From JAVZOV01 sp049976445 (GTDB lineage: Archaea > Thermoproteota > Thermoprotei > Gearchaeales > WAQG01), in the NCBI GenBank assembly GCA_049976445.1, contig JBMFIF010000012.1, positions 1 to 33,450 on the forward strand: DNA of 33,450 nt, in the 5' to 3' direction. The position numbers and the translations under genes were made by a program. The notes beneath the pieces are model-generated. The model did not search any database. It was not told the origin of the DNA and was given only the letters and a program-made list of their open reading frames with translations. Position 1 is the first letter of the stretch, and each line of letters starts with the position of its first letter. Shown here piece after piece: positions 16,377-23,472 of this stretch.

Positions 16377-16527
16377 TTTAAGTTAAGTCCTCTTGGGTGT
16401 GTCATTTATTTGATTAGTAAAAGGTAGGATTGAGAATTATCCAAAAGAGACTGGAAATAGGGAGAACAACCTCTCATCTAACGATCAAATTCGCATAAAT
16501 GACAAAAACAAAGGGACTTAACTTAAA
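16377..16527. repeat. Long imperfect inverted repeat (possible MITE)
   Basis: TTTAAGTTAAGTCC (16377-16390) and GTCATTTAT (16401-16409) are matched in reverse complement by ATAAATGAC (16495-16503) and GGACTTAACTTAAA (16514-16527). The pairing continues inward with TTTGAT/ATCAAA. I see no clear target duplication, so it may be a MITE relic or a structured transcript. Confidence 0.55.
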
Positions 16528-16604
16528 AAAGAGTATCTGATATATGAACAATATTCAATATATTAGTATATGTAGTATGTGTATTTAATAGACGCATATC
16601 AACA

Positions 16605-16618
16605 GATAAATATTTATT
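16605..16618 (+). promoter_or_regulatory. TATA-like promoter of the flavoprotein-DUF1641 unit
   Basis: GATAAATATTTATT lies 30-43 nt upstream of the ATG at 16648. The resulting leader would be only a few bases. Confidence 0.5.
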
Positions 16619-16647
16619 GCTACAATATATTTTCATTGTGAGTAATA

Positions 16648-17804
16648 ATGAAAAATATTTTAATACTAGGAGCTGGAACAGGAGGAACTATAGTAGCAAA
16701 CAATTTAGCATATAGACTTGCTGATGATATTCGAAACAATAAAATAAAAATTACTGTCATAGACAAATCTGATGTTCATTATTATCAACCAGGTTTTCTT
16801 TTTATTGCACTTAATCTAATGACTCCTAAAGAGATCACAAGGCCGATAAAAAGATATTAGCACCTGGTATAAATTTTATTAAAGATGAAGTAAATAAAAT
16901 TGATTTAAATAATAAATTAGTTTCTACAGCATCTGGTAAGCAGTTAAATTATGATTACTTAGTAATATCGACAGGGGCTCGTTTAGACTTAGAGTCTGTA
17001 CCTGGTATTAAAGAAATTGATCATTTTTATTCTCTAGAAGCAGCATTAAAACTTAGAGATAAAATATCCAAATTTAAAAATGGAAACATAATAGTGGCAA
17101 TAGGTGGATTACCCTACAAATGTCCTCCAGCACCATTAGAAATGACATTTATGCTGGACAGTTACTTTAGAAAACTTGGAATACGAGATAAAGTTAACAT
17201 TACTTATGCATATCCATTACCAAGAGTATTTACAATACAGAACGTTGCCGAAATAATGAACGGATTGCTAGAATCCAGAGGGGTTAAAACTTCATTAATG
17301 TTTAATGTAGAATCGATCGATCCAGAGAAAAAAGAAATAAAATCCATGGAAGGAGAGACATTAAAATATGATATTGCAATAGTCATACCACCTCATAAAG
17401 GTTCTGAAGTAATAGAAAAATCTGGAATCGGTGATGACGAAGGATGGATACCAACTGATAAATATACACTCAACATAAAAGGTCATGATGATGTGTATGC
17501 GATAGGCGATGCAACAAATATTCCAACATCTAAAGCAGGATCGGTTGCAGACTTTGAAGCAGCAACAGTTGCTACCAGAATAGTGGATGATTTACAAGGT
17601 GTAGAACCTAATAAAGTATATGATGGAAAAACTATATGTTTTCTAGTGACTGGCATCGGTGAAGGAACTATTCTCATATTTGATTATAATACAATGCCTA
17701 ATCCACCACCTCCCTCATTTGCATGCTATTGGACAAAATTAGCATATAACAAGCTTTATTGGAGCTTGACAGTTAAATCTATATTACCAGGTATGGGGTG
17801 GTAA
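16648..17804 (+). pseudogene. Sulfide:quinone oxidoreductase-like FAD flavoprotein, single-base frameshift
   Basis: Flavoprotein of the sulfide:quinone oxidoreductase family, which passes electrons from sulfide or a related donor to membrane quinone. The N-terminal FAD-binding loop GAGTGG is at residues 8-13. The first frame stops at 16858-16860 (70 residues); the rest is in the -1 frame. A -1 shift at the A-run 16848-16852 reads RPIKKILAPGINFIKDEVNK, which aligns without a gap to the family pattern. The whole chain would then be about 385 aa. Downstream parts look healthy: GGLPYKCPPAPLEM with a redox-type Cys, YAIGDATNIPTSKAGSVADF (second FAD motif), KTICFLVTGIGEG with another Cys, and an amphipathic C-terminus. 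Either a sequencing deletion (A6 to A5), a young pseudogene, or recoding. Confidence 0.85.
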
Positions 17805-17808
17805 AACC

Positions 17809-18288
17809 ATGGCATCTCAGCTTGAACACAGTGATATAGAAAAACTAGCACAAACTTTATCAAAACCAGAAAACATAGAGGCCGTAACAAAACTCATCGA
17901 TAGTTTACCAACAATACAATATACTGTATCAAAACTAGAAGAATTAAAAAGAACAGGTTCACTAGATGTAATATTTAATTTACTTTGTCTCACAGCACAG
18001 CTCAAAAACTTATTAACTGATGAAATGGTAGCAGGCGGTGCTGAAGCACTTTCGACAACTTTAGAGTTACTATCAAAAGTAAAATCTCCAGCAATAGAAA
18101 AAATGCTTTCGACATTAACAGATCATCCGAGTGAATTTGAAGAAACAATTAAAAATGCACAACCAATTAAAGGAATTTTAGGCCTAATGAGAGCCCTTAA
18201 AGATCCTGATGTTCAGCAAGGGCTCGGAATTATGATAGCATTCTTAAAGTATTTTGGAAAATACATAAAAGAAGAACCATCTAAATAA
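17809..18288 (+). CDS. DUF1641 protein, partner of the flavoprotein
   Basis: A 159-aa all-helical soluble protein with no transmembrane segment. The C-terminal motif MRALKDPDVQQGLGIMIAFL followed by KYFGKYI is the DUF1641 hallmark. Genes of this family commonly follow SQR-like flavoproteins in Sulfolobales and other archaea and are thought to take part in the same sulfur redox unit; the exact role is unknown. It starts 4 nt after the flavoprotein stop with a GGGGTGGT ribosome site. That the partner is intact argues the flavoprotein is still used. Confidence 0.82.
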   Translation: MASQLEHSDIEKLAQTLSKPENIEAVTKLIDSLPTIQYTVSKLEELKRTGSLDVIFNLLCLTAQLKNLLTDEMVAGGAEALSTTLELLSKVKSPAIEKMLSTLTDHPSEFEETIKNAQPIKGILGLMRALKDPDVQQGLGIMIAFLKYFGKYIKEEPSK

Positions 18289-18296
18289 TATTAAAC

Positions 18297-18302
18297 TTTT
18301 TT
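18297..18302 (+). terminator. T-run after the DUF1641 gene
   Basis: Six consecutive T lie 9 nt after the stop codon, compatible with archaeal oligo-T termination. Weak evidence in AT-rich DNA. Confidence 0.3.
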
Positions 18303-18309
18303 AGAAATA

Positions 18310-18319
18310 AATTTTATAA
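18310..18319 (+). promoter_or_regulatory. TATA-like promoter of tRNA-Ser
   Basis: AATTTTATAA is 24-33 nt before the first base of the tRNA, the expected archaeal distance. Confidence 0.55.
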
Positions 18320-18342
18320 TCCGGTTAAGATTTTTTAAATGT

Positions 18343-18449
18343 GCCGGGGTCGCCTAGAGCAAAATATCATGCGGGCAACTGGTAGGGCGCAGGCCTGGAG
18401 AGCCTGTGTCCGTTTAACGGACTCGCGGGTTCGAATCCCGCCCCCGGCG
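18343..18449 (+). tRNA. tRNA-Ser(GGA) with a D-loop intron
   Basis: All arms can be drawn. Acceptor GCCGGGG/CCCCGGC (18343-18349/18442-18448), discriminator G73. Anticodon stem CAGGC/GCCTG around loop CTGGAGA, anticodon GGA at 18397-18399. Long variable arm GTCCG/CGGAC (18408-18422), typical of tRNA-Ser. T arm GCGGG-TTCGAAT-CCCGC. The D arm is only normal after removing 18358-18378: GCCT, loop AGCTGGTA, GGGC, with A14, G15, G18, G19 and A21 all in place. The mature tRNA would be 86 nt; CCA is not encoded. Confidence 0.93.
18358..18378 (+). other. 21-nt intron in the D-loop of tRNA-Ser
   Basis: Located after position 15, away from the canonical 37/38 site. It begins AGCAA and ends GCGGGCAA. 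Proposed fold: exon GCCU (18352-18355) with intron GGGC (18373-18376) as the 4-bp central helix, bulges AGA (18356-18358) and AAC (18377-18379), inner GC/GC stem with a 10-nt loop. The outer helix is weak, so the motif is relaxed and would need the heteromeric type of splicing endonuclease. Confidence 0.85.
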
Positions 18450-18598
18450 CTTTGCATTTTAATTTTCTCATGTTAACTGAATTTTATAGTAGAAAAGAAT
18501 ATAAAAAGCAGTAGTAGAGACATGAATATTTCGCTCAAAAATCTGAAGTTGTTTACACTTTAAGGAGATAAAATTTTTAGTTACGATTTTTAATAGAA

Positions 18599-19996
18599 TT
18601 ATTTTTCCTTATCTGGTTCAATATGAATTGTAATTGTTATATTATTACCAATAGCGCTACTAAGGTAATTTTCTAATCGAGTGGCCAAATCATGCGCTTC
18701 ATCAACACTAGTGTTTTCATTGATAGTGCACGTAATATCCATGAAACGTCTTGAACCTACTACAGAATATGTAACAGATTTTAATTTAATTTTAGATGAT
18801 ATCTCTGGATGACTATAAAAGATTTCATAGAGTATATCATGAGGTTCTTTTTTATGTATTTTATAGTATGGCTCAACATGAACTATGACATTTCTAATGT
18901 TTTCAATATTATACTTTATTGACTCTTCTACTTTTGTTGCTATTTTATGAGCTTCACTTATGTTTAAGTTAGGATTTATCTCTATATGTAATCTTACATC
19001 AAATTTATTATCATAATAACTCATGTTTACATCATTGACACCTAAAACTCCACTAATATCTTGCGCACGCTCTATGATTTTTTTCTCTAATTGTTTATTG
19101 ATTATCGTCTCTCCTGTAATTTCTGGTTCCACATGTATCATCATGTCAATGTTCAATTTATCATACTTGTTTTTTATTGTTTTTTCAATCATTTCAGTAA
19201 TACTATGAGCAGATTCAGTATCTAAATTAGAAGGTACTATGATAACCATATCAATAAAAACTCTATTTCCAGATTTACGTGCTCTTAAATTTTTTATTTT
19301 AACATTCTGCTCATTAATAATACTTTTAATACTTTCTACTAACTCTTTAGGGCTTCTATCCATTAACTCATCGATAGCTCTTTTACTTAGTATATAGCTT
19401 GAGCGGGCAAAATAAACAGATATTAGTATTGCAGTAATGGAATCCAAAAACACTAAACTTCTTTCATCAGGATGCATAAGTATACTATATAAAATAATTA
19501 CAAGTACAGTTCCTGAACTAAATAAATCACTAAAATAATGCAATGCATCAGCCTCAAGAGCCTGACTTTCATATCTCTTAGCAACACTACGCAAAGTTTT
19601 TGATCTAGAATAATCTATAACAAGTGAAATAACCATAACTAATGCTGCAACCCCAGAGAACTCAACATTGGCACCATTAATAATCCTTTGAAATCCCTCA
19701 TAAATTACCCAAAGACTTGTAATGATTAATAACGATGCTTCAGCTAATCCACCAAGATTTTCAGCTTTTCCATGACCGTACATATGCTCAATATCAGGCG
19801 GTTTAGAGGCAATGATCACAGCATAAAGCGTAATGATTGTTGATAATAAATCCAACGAGGAATGAAGAGACTCAACAAGAATGCTTAAACTTCCTGTAAA
19901 TAAATAAGCTAAAACCTTGATACCAACAAGAAATAAAGTAGCTAACAACGACACAAACGCAACCTGAATACGAGGATCTCTAATCACTGTTCCCAT
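18599..19996 (-). CDS. CDF-family metal cation efflux transporter with three C-terminal domains
   Basis: Cation diffusion facilitator, a proton-driven exporter of divalent metals (Zn, Fe, Mn or similar) in the cytoplasmic membrane. Residues 1-205 contain six membrane segments with the metal-site pairs H45/D49 (HSSLD) and H153/D157 (HYFSD), as in the zinc/iron group. Residues 215-465 hold three successive cytosolic ferredoxin-like domains, each with an (S/E)AHxxxxxxE helix (262-272, 348-358, 433-443) and closing with HVEPE (288), HVEPY (373) or HIEPD (458). Most CDF proteins of about 300 aa have one such domain. Substrate cannot be assigned. Nearest upstream signal is TTTTTATAAAAG on the minus strand at about 20030-20041. 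Confidence 0.9.
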   Translation of the reverse strand: MGTVIRDPRIQVAFVSLLATLFLVGIKVLAYLFTGSLSILVESLHSSLDLLSTIITLYAVIIASKPPDIEHMYGHGKAENLGGLAEASLLIITSLWVIYEGFQRIINGANVEFSGVAALVMVISLVIDYSRSKTLRSVAKRYESQALEADALHYFSDLFSSGTVLVIILYSILMHPDERSLVFLDSITAILISVYFARSSYILSKRAIDELMDRSPKELVESIKSIINEQNVKIKNLRARKSGNRVFIDMVIIVPSNLDTESAHSITEMIEKTIKNKYDKLNIDMMIHVEPEITGETIINKQLEKKIIERAQDISGVLGVNDVNMSYYDNKFDVRLHIEINPNLNISEAHKIATKVEESIKYNIENIRNVIVHVEPYYKIHKKEPHDILYEIFYSHPEISSKIKLKSVTYSVVGSRRFMDITCTINENTSVDEAHDLATRLENYLSSAIGNNITITIHIEPDKEK

Positions 19997-20087
19997 TAGA
20001 ATGAAGAAATGGATAGATTTAAGTTTTAAGACCTTTTATAAAAACTTTTCATGTACATTATTTTTAATTTAAGATACTTATCAATTA

Positions 20088-20280
20088 AAACCATACGCTC
20101 TTAAATATAAATGTTGTGGCTCTTCTTTTACCATTCTTGAGATGCATCTGGAATGGTGAATGCCGTTTTGCCATCTGATGAGGAGTTCGGAACATGCTTC
20201 CTCGCTTAATAGGAGTAGGAGCTTCATGGGAAAGTATGGGGGGAACAGCCACAAAAATCTTACTTAAGAGCGAAACCATA
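20088..20280. mobile_element. MITE-like element (177 bp) with 8-bp target duplication
   Basis: Core 20096-20272. Terminal inverted repeats of 26 nt, 21 of 26 matching: CGCTCTTAA at both tips, then a 9-nt variable part, then TTGTGGCT. The core is flanked by the direct repeat AAACCATA (20088-20095 and 20273-20280), the signature of transposition. No transposase frame is inside, so it must have been mobilised in trans. A 79-codon frame crossing it on the minus strand is judged spurious. Confidence 0.75.
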
Positions 20281-20385
20281 TTATGTTTAGGGAAAATTAA
20301 AAAACCTAAAATACAGGGCTTCAATGAATTTAATGCATAATAACATGAAAATTCAAAAAAAGTACCATAAGCTTCAAAATCTTCA

Positions 20386-20605
20386 TATGATGATGCTTTG
20401 TTGCATAATTTTGATGTGTTTTTGATGTGCTTTCTATGTTGAGAATTCTTATGAGTTGAGAGTTTGATGGTGTTCTCTCACAATTTTAATGAAAACTCCC
20501 AGCTAGCATACATAAAACCACATCAGCAAGCATCATGAGATTAGAGGAAACGTGTGAAACGCTCCATAAAACCACGCACGAATTATGCAGCAAAGCATAT
20601 GATGA
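20386..20605. mobile_element. MITE, copy 1 (204 bp) with 8-bp target duplication
   Basis: Core 20394-20597. Tips TGCTTTGTTGCATAATT (left) and its near-perfect reverse complement (right). Direct repeat TATGATGA at 20386-20393 and 20598-20605. A second copy of exactly the same length lies at 30838-31041. The tip resembles GGCTTTGTTG-type ends of IS5/IS903-like elements, a recalled similarity only. It sits 22 nt beyond the SDR stop codon. Confidence 0.85.
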
Positions 20606-20627
20606 ATATTCATTATTAATTAGGTTA

Positions 20628-21431
20628 TTATAAGAACATATAGTTCCTTGACTCATTAATTGTTTGTCCTGAATCTATTATGAATACTTGTCCTGTTATG
20701 TTTTTAGCTTTCTCGGAGACTAGGAATGCAACCAATTCTGCAATTTCATCTGGATTTAGCATCTTTTTAGTTAAAGTATGTTGCAATGCCCAGTTATCAG
20801 CAGCCTTCTCTACATTATCCTTTCCTGCAAATAATTCAACTAAACTTAATCCCATTTTGGTCTTCACTAATCCAGCTGCCACCGCATTTACAGTAATGCC
20901 ATAAGGTGATAATTCAGCAGCAAGTGCTCTCGTTAAACCTATAAGTCCAGCTTTTGCAGCACTATAAGGTATTAAAAGAGCCATTCCTATTATGCCAGCA
21001 ATAGAAGAAATGTTTATTATGCGTCCCCAACCTTTTCTGATCATAATTTCTGATGCGTATTTTGAGCATAAGAATGCAGATTTTAGGTTAGTATTAATTT
21101 GCTTATCCCACAGTGTTTCATCAATATCATGAAGTGCTCTCGCTATACCAACACCAGCATTATTAACTAATATATCAACTGTTCCAAAAGTTTTTACAGT
21201 CTCATCGATTAATTTCTTAGCACCAAAATTCGTTGATACATCAGCCTGAACAAGTATTCCCTTCCCTCCCACGCTTGTTATGTATTCTAGTGTCTCATTA
21301 CCTTCATTAATACCTTTTTTCACATTTACAACAACTTTAGCTCCCATTTTCGCTAATAAAATCGCAATACTTCTTCCAATTCCTCTACCACTTCCAGTAA
21401 CTATCGCTACACGATTCTCTAAACTTTCCAT
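20628..21431 (-). CDS. Short-chain dehydrogenase/reductase (FabG-like)
   Basis: NAD(P)-dependent oxidoreductase with a Rossmann fold, 267 aa. TGSGRGIG cofactor loop at residues 12-19, NNAG at 90-93, catalytic Ser in INISSIAGI (142-143) and YxxxK at Tyr156/Lys160. The family includes 3-oxoacyl-ACP and other 3-ketoacyl reductases; the substrate cannot be told from sequence. Basic residues after the second beta-strand (VKKG) may favour NADPH. The ATG at 21431 is preferred over a TTG four codons upstream; TATA-like ATTTAAAT lies about 30 nt upstream. Confidence 0.88.
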   Translation of the reverse strand: MESLENRVAIVTGSGRGIGRSIAILLAKMGAKVVVNVKKGINEGNETLEYITSVGGKGILVQADVSTNFGAKKLIDETVKTFGTVDILVNNAGVGIARALHDIDETLWDKQINTNLKSAFLCSKYASEIMIRKGWGRIINISSIAGIIGMALLIPYSAAKAGLIGLTRALAAELSPYGITVNAVAAGLVKTKMGLSLVELFAGKDNVEKAADNWALQHTLTKKMLNPDEIAELVAFLVSEKAKNITGQVFIIDSGQTINESRNYMFL

Positions 21432-21517
21432 GCTACAACACAATATTACTAATTCCTCAGAAATTTAAATCCATTTATCATAATTGTTAAAGTTAGAAAA
21501 ATGTCAAGAAACTTGTT

Positions 21518-21529
21518 AAATTTATAAAG
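21518..21529 (+). promoter_or_regulatory. TATA-like promoter of alaX
   Basis: AAATTTATAAAG, identical to the element before L14e, 30-41 nt upstream of the ATG, giving a very short leader. Confidence 0.6.
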
Positions 21530-21558
21530 AGTGCAAAAATAGTATTACTAGACGTAAG

Positions 21559-22269
21559 ATGGGCAGCAAATTGCTCTATATGTATGATAGTTATATAAAG
21601 GAGTTTGATGCAATAGTAACTTATGTTAATAACAACTCAGTAGAATTAGATCAAACTGCTTTCTTTCCTACAAGTGGCGGTGTGCAACATGATACTGGAA
21701 TTCTGATATCACAGAATACGGTTTATCATGTTACAGATGTTGTAAAAGAAAATGATAGGGTGCTTCACATAGTTGATAAATTAGGATTAAAAATTGGTGA
21801 TAAAGTTCACGGTGTGATAGATTGGGACAGAAGGTATAAATTAATGAGGATGCATACTGCAGCACATTTACTTAGTGCAGTATTTTACAATGACTTACAT
21901 GCTTTAATAACTGGAAATCAATTAGATGTGGATAAATCGAGAATAGATTTTAGTGTAGAAACATTTGATAGAGAACTAATCATGAAACTTGTTGAAAAAG
22001 CTAATCAATTAATAAAAAGCGATGTTAAAGTTAAAATATACTTCATGAAAAGAGATGATGCACTAAAAATACCTGATCTAATTAAACTTGCAGAAGCTCA
22101 TCCACCAGACGTTGAAGAACTACGCATAGTAGAAATTGAAGGAATTGATAAGCAAGCTGATGGAGGACCTCATATTTCACATCTTAGTGAAATTGGTAAC
22201 ATTGTAGTGCTTAAATTAGAGAATAAAGGTAAGACTAACAGAAGAATTTACTACACAGTTCAACCATAA
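21559..22269 (+). CDS. alaX: Alanyl-tRNA editing protein AlaX
   Basis: Free-standing editing domain that hydrolyses Ser- or Gly-tRNA(Ala). The 236-aa length matches the medium form (AlaX-M). The N-terminal beta-barrel part is seen in TAFFPTSGGVQHDTG. The zinc site has HxxxH (H99, H103 in RMHTAAHLL). The second half, normally ACGGTH, reads ADGGPH (residues 200-205), so Cys is replaced by Asp201 while His205 remains. Monocistronic or first gene of the unit with thiL. Confidence 0.88.
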   Translation: MGSKLLYMYDSYIKEFDAIVTYVNNNSVELDQTAFFPTSGGVQHDTGILISQNTVYHVTDVVKENDRVLHIVDKLGLKIGDKVHGVIDWDRRYKLMRMHTAAHLLSAVFYNDLHALITGNQLDVDKSRIDFSVETFDRELIMKLVEKANQLIKSDVKVKIYFMKRDDALKIPDLIKLAEAHPPDVEELRIVEIEGIDKQADGGPHISHLSEIGNIVVLKLENKGKTNRRIYYTVQP

Positions 22270-22284
22270 AGTATTACAGAAGAT

Positions 22285-22317
22285 GAAAGCCTCGCCATTC
22301 AGAGCAGGAGGAGTCAT
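22285..22317 (+). repeat. GCCTCGCC-ATTCA hairpin relic between alaX and thiL
   Basis: GAAAGCCTCGCCATTCAGAG followed by CAGGAGGAGTCATAG is a degenerate copy of the repeated hairpin motif (compare 98-118 minus, 14777 and 26380 minus). Several stem positions are decayed. Confidence 0.45.
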
Positions 22318-22367
22318 AGAATAATAAACATAAAAATTAATTAATTATGTGATTTATTTAGATTAGT

Positions 22368-23366
22368 ATGAGAAAGACAATAGTATCACTAGGTGAACGA
22401 GGAATAATAGAGTATGCATGGAGTATTTTTTCTAAACATCCTAAAGAATTAATGGGTCATAATGATGACGTTGCCGCACTACGAATTAATAATAAATTTC
22501 TGGTATTTCACACTGATGTTTTAGTAGAAAGTTGTGATGTCTTACCAGGAATGACTCCATACCAGGTTGGACGAAAATCTATAGTAATGAACATATCCGA
22601 TTTAGCAGCAAAATCTGTGATGCCAGAGGGTATTTTAATCTCACTTGGGCTTCCAAAAACATATAAAAAGCGTGATTTAGCAATGTTATTTAAAGGCATT
22701 GAAGAAGCATCAAGAAAGTATAATACCTATATACTAGGTGGAGATACTAGCGAGTCTTCAGAGTTTTTCATAGCAGTTTTTGTTTACGGAATAACAGATT
22801 TTGAACCACCTAAAAGAAGTAATGCAAAACCAGGTGATATAGTAGCTGTTACTGGATTATTTGGTCTTACTAGTATAGCTTATAAAATACTTTTAGAAAA
22901 AAATGTGAAGATCACGAAGAGAATGATGAACAAAGCATTACAATCAGTCTATTATCCTAATGCTAAATTAGCAGAGGGATTAGCATTAAAAGGATTAGTT
23001 TCAGCGAGCATGGATGTTAGTGATGGTTTAGCTTTTTCCTTACACACTATAGCTGAAATGAGTAATGTAGGCATCAAAATAACCAATGTACCATTACATC
23101 CTTTAGTTAAGAAGTTTGCAAAAAATAACAAATTAGATCCAGTTGACTTAGTGTTTTATAATGGCGGAGAGGAGTACGAGCTATTAGTTACAATTCCTCC
23201 AAATAAATGGAGCAATGCAATAGCTAATATAAAGAGCGTAGGTGGCAATCTCATAGAAATAGGGAGAATAACACATGAAAAAAAAGTTATAGCTGAAATA
23301 GGAAAAAAATACTATGAAATTGAAAAGAAAGGATGGAGCCATTTCAAAGCATGGAATTATATATAG
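22368..23366 (+). CDS. thiL: Thiamine-monophosphate kinase ThiL
   Basis: Converts thiamine monophosphate to thiamine diphosphate with ATP, the last step of the pathway. 332 aa with an AIRS-like fold. Seen: HNDDVAAL (substrate/metal acidic site), FHTDVLVESCDVLPGMTPYQ, NISDLAAKSVMPEGILISLG, LGGDTSES (metal-binding Asp) and SMDVSDGLAFSLH. The C-terminal NGGEEYELLVTIP is also typical. It precedes the two purP-type genes by about 100 nt, on the same strand. Confidence 0.93.
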   Translation: MRKTIVSLGERGIIEYAWSIFSKHPKELMGHNDDVAALRINNKFLVFHTDVLVESCDVLPGMTPYQVGRKSIVMNISDLAAKSVMPEGILISLGLPKTYKKRDLAMLFKGIEEASRKYNTYILGGDTSESSEFFIAVFVYGITDFEPPKRSNAKPGDIVAVTGLFGLTSIAYKILLEKNVKITKRMMNKALQSVYYPNAKLAEGLALKGLVSASMDVSDGLAFSLHTIAEMSNVGIKITNVPLHPLVKKFAKNNKLDPVDLVFYNGGEEYELLVTIPPNKWSNAIANIKSVGGNLIEIGRITHEKKVIAEIGKKYYEIEKKGWSHFKAWNYI

Positions 23367-23472
23367 GGCCAATCTTCCTATAAATAAAAACCTCATCTTA
23401 GATAAGAAATTAGTATTTCGTATAATAATGTTTATAATTGTTTTGAAATTTACTTATTTAGTGAAGAACATC

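Larger units (their letters stand above)
16244..16647. other. 404-nt intergenic region with long inverted repeat
   Basis: No credible gene. It holds a 12-nt direct repeat (GAACAACCTCTC at 16279-16290 and 16464-16475), an imperfect inverted repeat with arms 16377-16409 and 16495-16527, and an AT-rich promoter-like end (GATAAATATTTATT at 16605-16618). The GATTGAGA motif also occurs twice (near 16301 and 16430). Confidence 0.6.

Noticed and set aside
16840..16865. An intron as the cause of the flavoprotein frame break
   Set aside because: Family spacing is kept exactly with a one-base change and there is no inserted sequence or bulge-helix-bulge fold.
20085..20324. 79-codon frame on the minus strand
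   Set aside because: It runs across the whole 177-bp MITE including its inverted tips and target duplications, has no family resemblance and no clear ribosome site; taken as a chance frame.
20535..20597. In-frame MRLEETC... peptide present in both MITE copies (20535 and 30979)
   Set aside because: It is at the same offset in both copies and reads out through the inverted tip, but changes between copies are about half amino-acid altering and the peptides end soon after different flanks; probably a leftover of the parent element, not a gene.
23314..23472. N-terminal extension of the first PurP-like protein overlapping thiL
   Set aside because: The first 53 codons lack family similarity and overlap the thiL end; ATG 23473 gives the normal PurP length.
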